Assembly: GCF_029952445.1 (NCBI RefSeq)
Contig: NZ_JAQPPK010000003.1
Location: 1 to 64,000, forward strand
From: Paenarthrobacter nitroguajacolicus
GTDB taxonomy: Bacteria > Actinomycetota > Actinomycetes > Actinomycetales > Micrococcaceae
Length of the DNA stretch: 64,000 bases
Direction: 5' to 3'
Part shown: positions 9,244 to 17,995 of the stretch, piece after piece
How the letters are laid out: the number at the start of each line of letters is the position of its first letter
Numbering within the stretch: position 1 is the stretch's first letter
The notes under the pieces: model-generated
Seen by the model: only the letters and a program-made list of their open reading frames with translations
Database searches by the model: none
Told to the model about the DNA's origin: nothing
Program-made: the position numbers and the translations under genes

Positions 9244-9762
9244 TTAGCTCTGCGCGACAAGATCCTTGCTGAAGGCCAAATGCTTGATTTCCTCGGGGTC
9301 TGCGGCGAGGTCGAACAGTGCTTTGTAGCCTGTGGCGAGGTAGAGGTTTTTTGCCTCCGGCTGGCGTGGCCCGGTGGTGAGGTAGAGCTTTCGGTAGCCC
9401 CGCCGTCGGGCTTCATTTTCCAGTTCCGTCAGGACCAGGCGCGCCAGCCCGCGGCGACGATGCGCCGAATGGGTCCAGATCCGCTTGAGCTCCGCGGTGT
9501 GTTCGTCGTAGCGGCGGAAGGCGCCCCCGGCCACGGACTCGCCGTTTTCCTGGATGATGATCAGCGCGCCGTGGGGCGCGGCGAATTCTTCGGCCGGGTA
9601 GCGGTTCAGCTCTTCGGAAGCGCCCTCGCTGCTGAAGAGGTCGCCATAACGGGTGTTGTATTCCACCGCGAGCTCGTCCAGGAGCGGTTTAACGCGGGGA
9701 TCGCGCATGGGCAGGCTGAGGACGGTAAGGCCCGACGTCGGCAGGGTTGGGGTTGAGGTCAT
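9244..9762 (-). CDS. GNAT family N-acetyltransferase
   Basis: Acetyl-CoA-dependent N-acetyltransferase of 172 aa. The acetyl-CoA-binding motif A is seen as RRRGLARLVLTELENEARR, preceded by AELKRIWTHSAHR and followed by the LYLTTGPRQPEAKNLYLATGY segment typical of GNATs. ATG at 9762 is chosen over the upstream ATG at 9789 because GAAAGG lies 6 bases before it. It follows the FAD/NAD(P)-binding protein gene on the same strand, separated by an intergenic palindrome. A role in the neighbouring cluster, such as acetylating an amino-acid intermediate, is possible but only inferred. Confidence 0.85.
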   Translation of the reverse strand: MTSTPTLPTSGLTVLSLPMRDPRVKPLLDELAVEYNTRYGDLFSSEGASEELNRYPAEEFAAPHGALIIIQENGESVAGGAFRRYDEHTAELKRIWTHSAHRRRGLARLVLTELENEARRRGYRKLYLTTGPRQPEAKNLYLATGYKALFDLAADPEEIKHLAFSKDLVAQS

Positions 9763-9784
9763 AGCTTGCCTTTCGTAGGTATCG

Positions 9785-9850
9785 CCCAAGTAAGTGACAG
9801 CAAACGTCCTAGTGGGACGTCAGTGGAACGTGTGCTGTCACCTAGTTGGG
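9785..9850. repeat. intergenic palindromic repeat, copy 1
   Basis: A 66-bp imperfect palindrome. The left arm starts CCCAAGTAAGTGACAGCAAA; the right arm, read in reverse complement, starts CCCAACTAGGTGACAGCACA, and they differ at about three positions in the outer 23. The same ends recur at 31189, 40167/41470 and 50740. The TAG stop of the FAD/NAD(P)-binding protein lies inside it. Confidence 0.85.
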
Positions 9851-11767
9851 TTGGAGGGACTGGGTGGTTGCGGCGACCGTAGCCAGGATCCTGCGCGCCA
9901 AGGCGTCGTTTTCCCGGAACGGGGCCGCGTTGGTGTTGGGCCGCGCGAAGGCTCCCGCGCCCCAGCCCGAGGTCCAGGGACCCACGGCGAACAAACCCTT
10001 CTGTGGAATGCCAACAGGGGACAGTATCTCGTAATTCCCGGAGACCAGGAGCTTGCCCGTGGAGTGGGCGCCCTCGGAGGTGAGCAGCCTCTGTTCGGTG
10101 CCCAACCCGGCGTCGTGCAGCTCAGCCAGGGCGGGATTCGCGGAACGTTCCACGGACGCGGACGGCAAGCGCGCTTCGATGTAGGCGGACGCATCCACCA
10201 CCACGGGCGACTGGAACGTCCCCGCCACAAACCGGCCCACGGACTCATCGGCCCTTACCCACATGCCCGGGCCAAGGAACTTGAGGAGCCCGGCCCTGTG
10301 CAGGGCGAGCATCTCCCGGAGACGGTGCGACGGCGGCCCGGAGTCCACAAAGCTGAAGAAGCCGTGCCACCACCCATGGATGGACTGCTGGGACCGGGCG
10401 TTGAGTCGCTCCTGCGGGACCAGGCGGCCAAGGTCCATGTACACGTAAAGCAGCGCGGTGAACAAGGCCAGGGTCTCGGAGTGGTCAGGGCCGGTCCGGA
10501 GATCGAGGTCGTTCTGGATGTAGGCGGCGACAGAACGCTGTACGGATTCGTGATCGGCGAACGCGCAGCCGCTCAAAGGGTGGTCCAGCTTTTCCAGGTC
10601 CAAGCGCAATGCGGGATCGGGCACGGAGACGGCTACCAGTTCCTCGCGTTCGGCGCTGTACCAATCGAGGGCATCGAACCGGGATTCAAAGGCTGCCCAC
10701 GTCCCCACCACCCGTTCCGGGTAGCCCGTGAAGAGCTCGCGGTAGTAGGCGTAACCTGCGTCCTTTGCGATCAGCGGCCACAGGTGCGCGCGGAAGTCGA
10801 GTTCCGCATGCAAAGCCAGGAGGGCTTCGACGACGGCGGCAGTAAAGTAGCGCGGGCGCTCCACGGGGCTACTCAGCGTGGAGGAAATCTTGGAGTGGTA
10901 CGGCACGCCGCGTCGTGATCCCGCCCAGAGCCGCGGTTCGGCGCCGGACGGCAGGTAGTCGAGTCCGCCGTCGGGCCTTTCCTCGAAGCGGCCGCCACGG
11001 CCCTCGAAGAGCAGCACCAGAAGGTCCACGAATGCCAGGCCCATACCGGCGACGATCACGTCCTGGCCCGCTTCGATGGCGGAATAGTCCACGTCCGTGG
11101 TGTACGACGGCGGCGCGTGGAAGCCGCCGTGCCGGGCAGCGAACTCACTGAGCCGGGCCGTCTCATCATCGGGAGCAGAGTCCGTGTGGCCCAGGGCGTA
11201 CACCACGACGTCGGCAATCACCTCGGCGCCGGAAGCCAACCGCACGCTGTGCTGCTCGACGCCGGACCGCTCACCGTCGGACCGCTCGACGCCCGTGGCT
11301 GTGTCGCGATGCACGGTCACGGTGGTTTCGGGGCCAAGGGCGCTGACTGCCCGGCCGAAGAACCACTCAAGGTATTTGCTCTGCAGCTGGCGGGTGGGAA
11401 ACGACGACGGGGTCAGAGCGCGGAGCTGGGAAAGCAGGTGTGGTTCCAACGGGGGAACGTCCCGGATGCTGCCGTCCAGTACGCCGGCGGCCCAGGCGGA
11501 CAGCCCCGGTCCTTGCACGGACGGCCCGTCGCACGTCACGGAGTCATCGGTGAACATCGTGACATCTGCGGCGGTGGAGTTCAGCAGCAGGCCCGGGCTC
11601 TGGTCATAGCGCCAGATCCTCCCGGAGCCGGGCTGGTAGGGCTCAATGACGTGGATTTCCAGGGGCGCGTCGAACAGGTCGGGCCGGTTCGCGGCCAGCC
11701 GTTCCAGGACACCGGCCGTGCGCGGACCGCCGCCGATGAAGGCGATGGCTGGTACTCGTGGCGGCAT
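9842..11767 (-). CDS. FAD/NAD(P)-binding protein (FAD_NAD_binding_9 type)
   Basis: A 641-aa flavoprotein with an N-terminal Rossmann dinucleotide fold, IAFIGGGPRTAGVLERLA, at about residues 8-25. A GSGRIWRYDQSPGLLLNS segment follows, as in the FAD/NAD(P)-binding family found beside sulfur- and siderophore-related oxygenases. A second nucleotide motif, VIVAGMGLAFVDL, lies in the middle. ATG at 11767 is preferred over ATG at 11863 because AGGAGAT precedes it and the fold begins right after. It is divergent from the ABC-transporter/monooxygenase operon and could supply redox chemistry for it (inference). The last codons and stop come from the palindromic repeat. Confidence 0.85.
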   Translation of the reverse strand: MPPRVPAIAFIGGGPRTAGVLERLAANRPDLFDAPLEIHVIEPYQPGSGRIWRYDQSPGLLLNSTAADVTMFTDDSVTCDGPSVQGPGLSAWAAGVLDGSIRDVPPLEPHLLSQLRALTPSSFPTRQLQSKYLEWFFGRAVSALGPETTVTVHRDTATGVERSDGERSGVEQHSVRLASGAEVIADVVVYALGHTDSAPDDETARLSEFAARHGGFHAPPSYTTDVDYSAIEAGQDVIVAGMGLAFVDLLVLLFEGRGGRFEERPDGGLDYLPSGAEPRLWAGSRRGVPYHSKISSTLSSPVERPRYFTAAVVEALLALHAELDFRAHLWPLIAKDAGYAYYRELFTGYPERVVGTWAAFESRFDALDWYSAEREELVAVSVPDPALRLDLEKLDHPLSGCAFADHESVQRSVAAYIQNDLDLRTGPDHSETLALFTALLYVYMDLGRLVPQERLNARSQQSIHGWWHGFFSFVDSGPPSHRLREMLALHRAGLLKFLGPGMWVRADESVGRFVAGTFQSPVVVDASAYIEARLPSASVERSANPALAELHDAGLGTEQRLLTSEGAHSTGKLLVSGNYEILSPVGIPQKGLFAVGPWTSGWGAGAFARPNTNAAPFRENDALARRILATVAATTQSLQPN

Positions 11768-11895
11768 GGGATCTCCTGTAATGCAGTGGTTGGTGATGCC
11801 CAATCTAGGGAGGTTGGAAGCCCTGGGTCGAGGCGCCGGTAACCGCCGTTCACCACGCGTCACGCACCGTCAAAGCACGCAAAGAAGGGACTCAT

Positions 11896-11961
11896 ATGGC
11901 GTTCCGTGACGACGATTGTGACGCCGGGAGAACCCCTGCGAAGCCCTGCGAAGTCCAGTGA
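11896..11961 (+). CDS. 21-aa cysteine-containing leader ORF
   Basis: A short ORF, MAFRDDDCDAGRTPAKPCEVQ, starts at ATG 11896 with GAAGGGA 5 bases upstream and ends 94 bases before the permease gene. It has two cysteines, the second four codons from the stop. A 5-bp CCCGC/GCGGG hairpin at 11975-11990 follows. Short Cys-containing upstream ORFs control sulfur-related operons in actinobacteria, and the downstream genes look sulfur-related, so a cysteine-sensing leader is plausible but unproven. Confidence 0.4.
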   Translation: MAFRDDDCDAGRTPAKPCEVQ

Positions 11962-12055
11962 AGAAGTGCAAATTCCCGCCTTGCTGCGGGCTTTGGCGCG
12001 CCCATAGATTGGCAGCCATCCGATAGAGAACAACCGATCTGAAATGAGGTGGCGC

Positions 12056-13021
12056 ATGAGTGCAATCGCACCGCCTGCCACGGCGGATACTGCACCGCCC
12101 ACCCCGGATTACTCCGAGTACAAGCTGGTTCCCGCCCGGCATCCCTGGCGTTGGGTGGGCACCGTGCTGGTAGCCGCCGGCGTAGCGGCCATCGCGTGGT
12201 CCCTTGTCACCAACCCCCGCTGGGAGTGGGGGGTTGTGGCTCAGTGGTTCACGGCGCAATCAGTGGTCAACGGGCTGGTGGAGACCCTCAAGCTCACGGC
12301 AATCTCCGGCGTCCTTGGATTTGTCCTCGGGTTCGTCCTGGCCCTGATGCGCTTGTCGGCGTCTCCACTGCTGGTCTCGGTCTCGTGGACGTTCTCCTGG
12401 ATCTTCCGGTCCACGCCGCTGCTGGTCCAGCTCCTGCTCTGGTACAACCTTGGCTACCTCTACGAAAAGATCAGCCTGGGCATCCCGTTCACGGACGTCC
12501 GCTTCTTCGAAGCCCAGACCACCACGCTGATCAGCCAGTTCGCTGCAGCAGTCCTGGGGCTCACCTTGAACCAGGCAGCCTATTCCGCGGAGATCATCCG
12601 CGGCGGCATCCTGTCCGTGGACCAGGGCCAGCTTGAAGCTGCCTCGGCGTTGGGCATCCCGGCCTGGCAGCGGAACACCCGCATCGTTCTGCCACAGGCC
12701 ATGCGCGCCATCCTGCCCAATGCCTTCAACGAGATCATCGGCCTGGTCAAGGGCACGTCGATCGTCTACGTCCTGGCCTATTCCGAGCTCTTCTACACGG
12801 TGCAGGTCATCTACAACCGGACCCAGCAGGTGCTGCCGCTGTTGTTGGTCGCCACCCTTTGGTACGTGGTGATCACCTCGGTGCTGAGCGTTTTCCAGTA
12901 CTACATCGAACGCCACTTCTCCAAGGGTGCGGTCCGGAACCTGCCACTGACCCCGCTGCAGAAGGCGCGGAAATTCTTCGCCACCCACGTTGCTGCCTCT
13001 CCCACGAAGGACGCCCGATGA
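12056..13021 (+). CDS. amino acid ABC transporter permease (polar amino acid type)
   Basis: Inner-membrane permease of 321 aa in the HisM/GlnP family. After an N-terminal cytoplasmic tail and one membrane segment (about 30-55) come the core segments. The EAA-type loop, SALGIPAWQRNTRIVLPQAMR, contacts the ATPase. A short ~25-residue charged C-terminal tail follows. ATG at 12056 is used rather than 12044 because GAGGTGG precedes it. The stop overlaps the next start (ATGA). It is the only permease in the operon, so it presumably works as a homodimer. Confidence 0.93.
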   Translation: MSAIAPPATADTAPPTPDYSEYKLVPARHPWRWVGTVLVAAGVAAIAWSLVTNPRWEWGVVAQWFTAQSVVNGLVETLKLTAISGVLGFVLGFVLALMRLSASPLLVSVSWTFSWIFRSTPLLVQLLLWYNLGYLYEKISLGIPFTDVRFFEAQTTTLISQFAAAVLGLTLNQAAYSAEIIRGGILSVDQGQLEAASALGIPAWQRNTRIVLPQAMRAILPNAFNEIIGLVKGTSIVYVLAYSELFYTVQVIYNRTQQVLPLLLVATLWYVVITSVLSVFQYYIERHFSKGAVRNLPLTPLQKARKFFATHVAASPTKDAR

Positions 13022-13914
13022 GCATCATCGCCGCACGCAAAGAATCCACGACGACGGCGGGACAGCCTTCCGCCGGAACACCGGCCGGCGCTTCGGCAGC
13101 GACCGCCCAACCCGCCTCGGCGGATAAGCCCACCACCCGCGGCCAGGTGGACATCACCAACGTCCGCAAGTCCTTCGGCGCCACGGAGGTCCTCAAGGGT
13201 GTGACCTTGTCGGTCCCGCCGGGCGGCGTGGCGGTGATCGTTGGCCCCTCCGGTTCCGGCAAGTCCACCCTTCTGCGGACCATCAACCACCTGGAAAAGG
13301 TCGACGGCGGCTACATCACCATCGACGGCGAACTGGTGGGCTACGAGGTCCGCGGAAACAAGCTCCACGAACTGCGCGAGAAGGACATCCTCAAGCAGCG
13401 CACCAACATCGGCATGGTGTTCCAGAATTTCAACTTGTTCCCGCACCTCACGGCCTTGGAGAACGTTGCCGAAGCACCCATCGTGGCGCAGGGCCGTTCG
13501 AAGGCGGAGGCCCGGAAACGTGGACTGGAACTGCTGGACCGCGTGGGCTTGAAGGACAGGGCCGATGCCTATCCCCGCCAGCTTTCCGGGGGCCAGCAGC
13601 AGCGCGTGGCGATTGCCCGGGCGTTGGCCCTCGATCCCAAGATCCTGCTCTTCGACGAGCCCACATCCGCCCTGGACCCGGAGCTCGTGAACGAAGTCCT
13701 GGACGTCATCCGGGAACTCGCCACGTCCGGAACCACTCTCATTGTGGTGACCCACGAGATGGGCTTTGCCCGGGACGTGGCGGACACCGTGGTGTTCATG
13801 GATGACGGTCTGATCGTCGAGTCAGGCACCCCGCACGAGATCTTCAGCAACCCCCGCGAGGAACGCACCCGCAGCTTCTTCTCCAAAGTCATCGAACCGG
13901 CTTTCAACATCTAG
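13018..13914 (+). CDS. amino acid ABC transporter ATP-binding protein
   Basis: ABC ATPase of 298 aa, GlnQ/HisP type. Walker A GPSGSGKS is at about 76-83, the signature LSGGQ at about 189-193, Walker [13 protein letters not shown] after it, and the switch His lies in VVTHEMGFA. A ~42-residue Ala/Thr/Pro-rich extension precedes the ABC domain, longer than usual; it may be a flexible tail or mean that a later start is used. The ATG overlaps the permease stop by 4 bases. It powers uptake through the adjacent permease. Confidence 0.93.
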   Translation: MSIIAARKESTTTAGQPSAGTPAGASAATAQPASADKPTTRGQVDITNVRKSFGATEVLKGVTLSVPPGGVAVIVGPSGSGKSTLLRTINHLEKVDGGYITIDGELVGYEVRGNKLHELREKDILKQRTNIGMVFQNFNLFPHLTALENVAEAPIVAQGRSKAEARKRGLELLDRVGLKDRADAYPRQLSGGQQQRVAIARALALDPKILLFDEPTSALDPELVNEVLDVIRELATSGTTLIVVTHEMGFARDVADTVVFMDDGLIVESGTPHEIFSNPREERTRSFFSKVIEPAFNI

Positions 13915-13922
13915 GACCCTCA

Positions 13923-14957
13923 ATGCTCCGCAAGACCCACGGCTTCGCCGCTAATGAAACAAAACTGCGCCCAACCAAAAGCAGGCTCCTGGCGCTCGCC
14001 GTACTGCCCGCCGTCGTTCTTCCTGTGCTGGCCGGGTGCTCCGATCCCGGAGCGTCGGCAGCCAAGCCCGAATCCGCAGCCGCCAAGAACGGCGTTGTCT
14101 ACAACACTTCGGTGGACCAGAACCGGATCCGCGGGGAAAAGGATGCAACAGCCGCTGCTGCTGTCCCCGCCGCCATCGCCAAGGACGGCAAGCTGACGGT
14201 GGCCACCACCGCCGGTTCAATCCCGCTCTCCTTCCACGCCACGGACGACAAGACCCCGATCGGCGTCGAAGTGGACATCGCCCAGCTGGTCGCCGACAAG
14301 CTCGGCCTGGAACTGGACCTGCAGGTGACCTCGTGGGAGAACTGGCCGCTCAAGACCCAGTCGGGCGACTTCGAGGCAGTCTTCTCCAATGTGGGAATCA
14401 ATGCGGCCCGCGTGAAGCTGTTCGATTTCTCCACCTACCGTGCGGCGTTCATGGGCTTCGAAGCGAAGAAGAGCTCCAACTATGACATCAAGGGCTCGGA
14501 CGACATCTCGGGACTGAAGGTTTCCGTGGGTTCAGGCACCAACCAGGAGAAGATCCTGCTGGCGTGGAACAAGGAACTTGAGGCCAAGGGCAAGGCACCG
14601 GCCACGCTGCAGTACTACTCTTCCGACGCCGACACCATCCTGGCGCTCTCTTCCGGCCGGACCGACCTGAACCTGGCCCCCTACCCTTCCGTGACGTACC
14701 GCGAGAACACCCGTGACGACCTCAAGGTTGTGGGCAAGGTCAACGCGGGCTGGCCGTCGGAGACCCTGGTGGCAGCCACAACGCTCAAGGGAAACGGGCT
14801 GGCCCCGGCCATTACGGACGCCCTGAACTCCACCATCAAGGACGGCTCCTATGCCAAGGTCCTGGAACGCTGGGGACTCTCCGAAGAAGCCGTGCCGGAA
14901 TCCAAGACGGTTACGGAAGCAACGTTTGGTACCGGCCCGACAGGGAAAACACCGTGA
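13923..14957 (+). CDS. amino acid ABC transporter substrate-binding lipoprotein
   Basis: Extracytoplasmic solute-binding protein of 344 aa with a lipobox LAGC (Cys39) after a hydrophobic signal. The bacterial SBP_3 domain follows (KLTVATTAGSIPLSFHATDD, then GVEVDIAQLVADKLGLELD). The mature start CSDPGASAA is nearly the same as that of the orphan binding protein at 26214, and internal blocks such as VGSGTNQEKIL also match, so the two are paralogues. The stop overlaps the next gene's GTG. It should capture a small polar amino-acid-like ligand for this transporter. Confidence 0.92.
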   Translation: MLRKTHGFAANETKLRPTKSRLLALAVLPAVVLPVLAGCSDPGASAAKPESAAAKNGVVYNTSVDQNRIRGEKDATAAAAVPAAIAKDGKLTVATTAGSIPLSFHATDDKTPIGVEVDIAQLVADKLGLELDLQVTSWENWPLKTQSGDFEAVFSNVGINAARVKLFDFSTYRAAFMGFEAKKSSNYDIKGSDDISGLKVSVGSGTNQEKILLAWNKELEAKGKAPATLQYYSSDADTILALSSGRTDLNLAPYPSVTYRENTRDDLKVVGKVNAGWPSETLVAATTLKGNGLAPAITDALNSTIKDGSYAKVLERWGLSEEAVPESKTVTEATFGTGPTGKTP

Positions 14958-16120
14958 AGTTCCAGGTCCTGGACATCATCCCCCACCTGAAGAATCCGGT
15001 GACGGGGGAGATCGTCTCCACCGCTGACCGGCTCAACCAGGTGGTGGAGACGGCCCGACGAGCGGAGGAGCTGGGCTTCGACAGCTTCTCCGTTGGGGAA
15101 CGCCACGCCGGTGAGTTCGTCAGCTCATCCCCGACGACGGTTCTCGCCGCGATTGCGGCCGTCACCAGCCGTATCCGCCTCCAGACAGGGGTCACAGTGC
15201 TCTCGGTGCTGGATCCGGTGCGCGTAGCCGAGGACTACGCCACCATCGACCAGCTCAGCCGCGGCCGCCTGGAACTGGTGATTGGCAAGGGCAACGAGGT
15301 GCTGCAATACCCGTTGTTTGGCCTGTCCCTGGACGATCAGTGGGAGCTCCTGGCCGAAAAGTACGCCTTGTTGCGGACGCTGTGGCGCAAGGAGAGCGTC
15401 ACCTGGGCAGGACGCTTCCGGCCCGCCCTCACCGAGCCAACCACGACGACACCGCGCCCCTTCGCGGGATCGCCCCGGATTTGGCACGGCTCGGCTACAA
15501 CCCTGACGTCCGCTGCGCTCGCGGCCAAGTGGGGCGACCCTCTGTTCACGGCCAACGCCATCCAGCCCCGGGAAAACTACAAGATCCTGATCGACCACTA
15601 CCGGGAAGAGTACGAACGCCACGGCCACGACCCACGGCACCAGTACCTTGGTTCGGGCAGCGGGGCAGGCGGAGTGTTCATCGCGGACACCACCCAGGAA
15701 GCCATCCGGCAGTACGGTCCCGTGTACGAGGGCTTGACCGCCGGCCGCGACGTTCCCGGAAACAACTCACCGTTCCGCGACATCCAGCACGCGGTGGCCG
15801 AGGGCCCGGCGCTGGTGGGAAGCCCGGAACAGGTGATCGACAAGATCCTCAGCTACCACTCGCTGTACAACCACGACCTCCAGTCGATCTCCCTGCCCAC
15901 CACGCTTCCCTTCGAACAGCAGCTGGAAATCCTGGAGCGCTTCGCGCTGGAGGTCGTCCCGGCAGTCCGGGCAGCCGCCCCCACCACGTTGTGGGAAGCC
16001 GGCGATCCCTTCGGCGGCCGGCCGGAATTTGCCGGAGCCACCGAACCTGACGCAGCAGCAACAGTCACAGCCGACCACGCCTTCAACAGGACGGATAATG
16101 CCCATGTCTACGCACGCTAA
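14954..16120 (+). CDS. LLM class flavin-dependent oxidoreductase
   Basis: A 388-aa protein of the bacterial-luciferase-like superfamily. Typical blocks are DSFSVGERHAGEFVSSSPTT, AVTSRIRLQTGVTVLSVLDP, VRVAEDYATIDQLSRGRLEL and, near the end, GSPEQVIDKIL. Such enzymes use reduced FMN and O2 to hydroxylate or cleave small substrates. The GTG start overlaps the binding-protein stop (GTGA), so the gene is tightly coupled to the transporter, and its substrate is probably what the transporter imports. It plays the same part as YtmO-like enzymes in Bacillus sulfur clusters (inference). Confidence 0.9.
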   Translation: MKFQVLDIIPHLKNPVTGEIVSTADRLNQVVETARRAEELGFDSFSVGERHAGEFVSSSPTTVLAAIAAVTSRIRLQTGVTVLSVLDPVRVAEDYATIDQLSRGRLELVIGKGNEVLQYPLFGLSLDDQWELLAEKYALLRTLWRKESVTWAGRFRPALTEPTTTTPRPFAGSPRIWHGSATTLTSAALAAKWGDPLFTANAIQPRENYKILIDHYREEYERHGHDPRHQYLGSGSGAGGVFIADTTQEAIRQYGPVYEGLTAGRDVPGNNSPFRDIQHAVAEGPALVGSPEQVIDKILSYHSLYNHDLQSISLPTTLPFEQQLEILERFALEVVPAVRAAAPTTLWEAGDPFGGRPEFAGATEPDAAATVTADHAFNRTDNAHVYAR

Positions 16121-16937
16121 CAGCGCTACTGAAACCGCACTCGAAGCCTTCGACGCACAATGGCAGGAATGGCACGACGCCCATGAGCGCCAACGCGCAC
16201 ACCCGCACGGTTTCCTCGCGGTCACCCACCTGCACTGGCTCACCACCGAACCCACCCGGCTGGAAGGTGTGCCTGGCACCTGGAGCGTGGACGCCGACGT
16301 CGTGCGTGTTGACCTGGAGCCCGGCGAAAGCCTGCTGCAGGACGGCGTGGAGCTGACCACACCCATCACGCTGGGGCCGATCGAGGAACGCGGCGGCATC
16401 AACCTGGTTTCAGGCGACACCGTGATCGAGGTTGCCAAGCGCGGCGGCGAATACATCGTTCGTCCGCGGAACCCGTCGAATTCGCTGCTGCAGGAGTACC
16501 AAGGCACCCCCGCCTACACACCCAATGCAGCGTTTGCCGTGGCCGGGACCTTTGTCCCGTTCGAGGCGCCGCGGGCCACCACGGTGGGTGCCGCCGTCGA
16601 GGGTATCCAACACGTCTACGAAGCACCCGGCGAGATCCGGTTCAAGCTCGCGGGGGAGGAGCTCGCGCTGACCGCGTTCAACGGGCACGCTCCGGGTTCG
16701 CTGTCCGTGCTGTTTACGGACCAGACTTCGGGCAAGACCACTTACGCTGCGAACCGCTCACTATCCGTGGTGCCCGCCGCTGACGGCTCCGTTGAGCTCG
16801 ACTTCAACCGCGCCGTGAACCTGCCCTGCGCCTACTCCGACCTCGCGACCTGCCCGCTGCCGCCCGCCGAAAACCGTCTGCCCGTGGCCATCGAGGCCGG
16901 CGAAAAGATTCCCTACGAACGTCAGGACCAGAAGTGA
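16098..16937 (+). CDS. DUF1684 domain-containing protein
   Basis: A 279-aa DUF1684 family protein. Family features seen are HPHGFLAVTHLHWL near the N-terminus, the Phe/Asn-rich C-terminal DFNRAVNLPCAYSDLATCPL and the final PPAENRLPVAIEAGEK. The biochemical function is not established. ATG at 16098 overlaps the monooxygenase by 23 bases and has AGGA 6 bases upstream; ATG 16104 is an alternative. Its place between two flavin monooxygenase genes suggests a role in the same pathway. Confidence 0.85.
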   Translation: MPMSTHANSATETALEAFDAQWQEWHDAHERQRAHPHGFLAVTHLHWLTTEPTRLEGVPGTWSVDADVVRVDLEPGESLLQDGVELTTPITLGPIEERGGINLVSGDTVIEVAKRGGEYIVRPRNPSNSLLQEYQGTPAYTPNAAFAVAGTFVPFEAPRATTVGAAVEGIQHVYEAPGEIRFKLAGEELALTAFNGHAPGSLSVLFTDQTSGKTTYAANRSLSVVPAADGSVELDFNRAVNLPCAYSDLATCPLPPAENRLPVAIEAGEKIPYERQDQK

Positions 16938-17986
16938 GCATTACCGACAAGGCCGGCTTCCTGGCCATTGAACTCGACGGCGCCGGCTACGAACACCTTG
17001 CCAATGCGGTCCTCGCAGCCGAGTCCGCCGGCTTCCACGTGGCCACCTTCAAGGACGCGCCCGAAGCCGGACGTGCCAACGCCTTGCAGCGGGCTGCGTT
17101 CGCCGGACCGGTCACGCGGACCATCGCCGTGGTCCCGGAAGTGGACACTGTCTACACGGAGCCGTTCCACATCTCCACCCAGCTCGCCAGCCTGGATTAC
17201 GTGTCCGGTGGCCGTGCCGGGTGGATCGCTACCGCGGACGAGTCGCCCGAGGCCGCTGCCGCCGTCGGACGCTCTTTCGTTGAAGGTGACGCGCTCGCAC
17301 AGGAAGCCGCCGCGTCCATCGAGGTGGGCCGCCGCCTGTGGGACTCCTGGGAAGACGACGCCGTGATCCGCGACGTCGCCACCGGTCGTTACCTGGACGT
17401 GGACAAGCTGCACTACGCGGACTTCGAAACCCCTGCCGATTTCGCTGGTACGCCGTATTCGGTGAAGGGACCGTCCATCATCCCCAGGCCCCTGCAGGGA
17501 CAGCTGCCTGTGCTGGCGGCGGCGTCACTGGTGGGTGAACGTCGGGTGCCGGTCGAGGCGGTTGATGCCGTTCTGGTGTCCGCGCCGACGCCCGAATTGT
17601 TGACCGCCGAGATCCGCGATGTCCGTGCACGGCTGGGCAGTTCCGTCACGGTTGTTGCCGAGCTCGACGTCGTCCTGGACTCGCGCGGGCAAGCTGCGGA
17701 AGCGCGCGTGGTGGCTTCGCCCGAATCGGGACGGGCGCGGTATGTCGGCACAGCTGCCGGGCTCGCCGATCTTCTTGACCACTTGCTGGCGGAGGCCGAC
17801 GGCGTTCGCCTCCACCCGGCTGCCTTGGAGGTGGAGCTGGAGGAACTGGCACGGCTTGTCCTCCCGGAGCTGCGGCGTCGTGGTTCGCTGCGGGCGCCCA
17901 TCCAGGATGGGACGTTCCGCGATCTACTCGGCCTCAAACGTCCGGAAAGCCGCTATGCCACCACCGCTCCCGGAGCAGGAAAGTAA
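16934..17986 (+). CDS. luciferase-like monooxygenase family protein (divergent LLM)
   Basis: A 350-aa member of the LLM superfamily, more divergent than its neighbours. Diagnostic parts are ISTQLASLDYVSGGRAGWIA (the usual ...LDxLSxGRxxW block), EVGRRLWDSWEDDA and YSVKGPSIIPRPLQGQLPVL. The substrate-lid region is shorter than in NtaA-type enzymes. GTG start with a 4-base overlap of the DUF1684 stop. Its activity is uncertain: it may be a real FMN monooxygenase or an accessory subunit. Confidence 0.85.
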   Translation: MSITDKAGFLAIELDGAGYEHLANAVLAAESAGFHVATFKDAPEAGRANALQRAAFAGPVTRTIAVVPEVDTVYTEPFHISTQLASLDYVSGGRAGWIATADESPEAAAAVGRSFVEGDALAQEAAASIEVGRRLWDSWEDDAVIRDVATGRYLDVDKLHYADFETPADFAGTPYSVKGPSIIPRPLQGQLPVLAAASLVGERRVPVEAVDAVLVSAPTPELLTAEIRDVRARLGSSVTVVAELDVVLDSRGQAAEARVVASPESGRARYVGTAAGLADLLDHLLAEADGVRLHPAALEVELEELARLVLPELRRRGSLRAPIQDGTFRDLLGLKRPESRYATTAPGAGK

Positions 17987-17995
17987 AGGAACACC

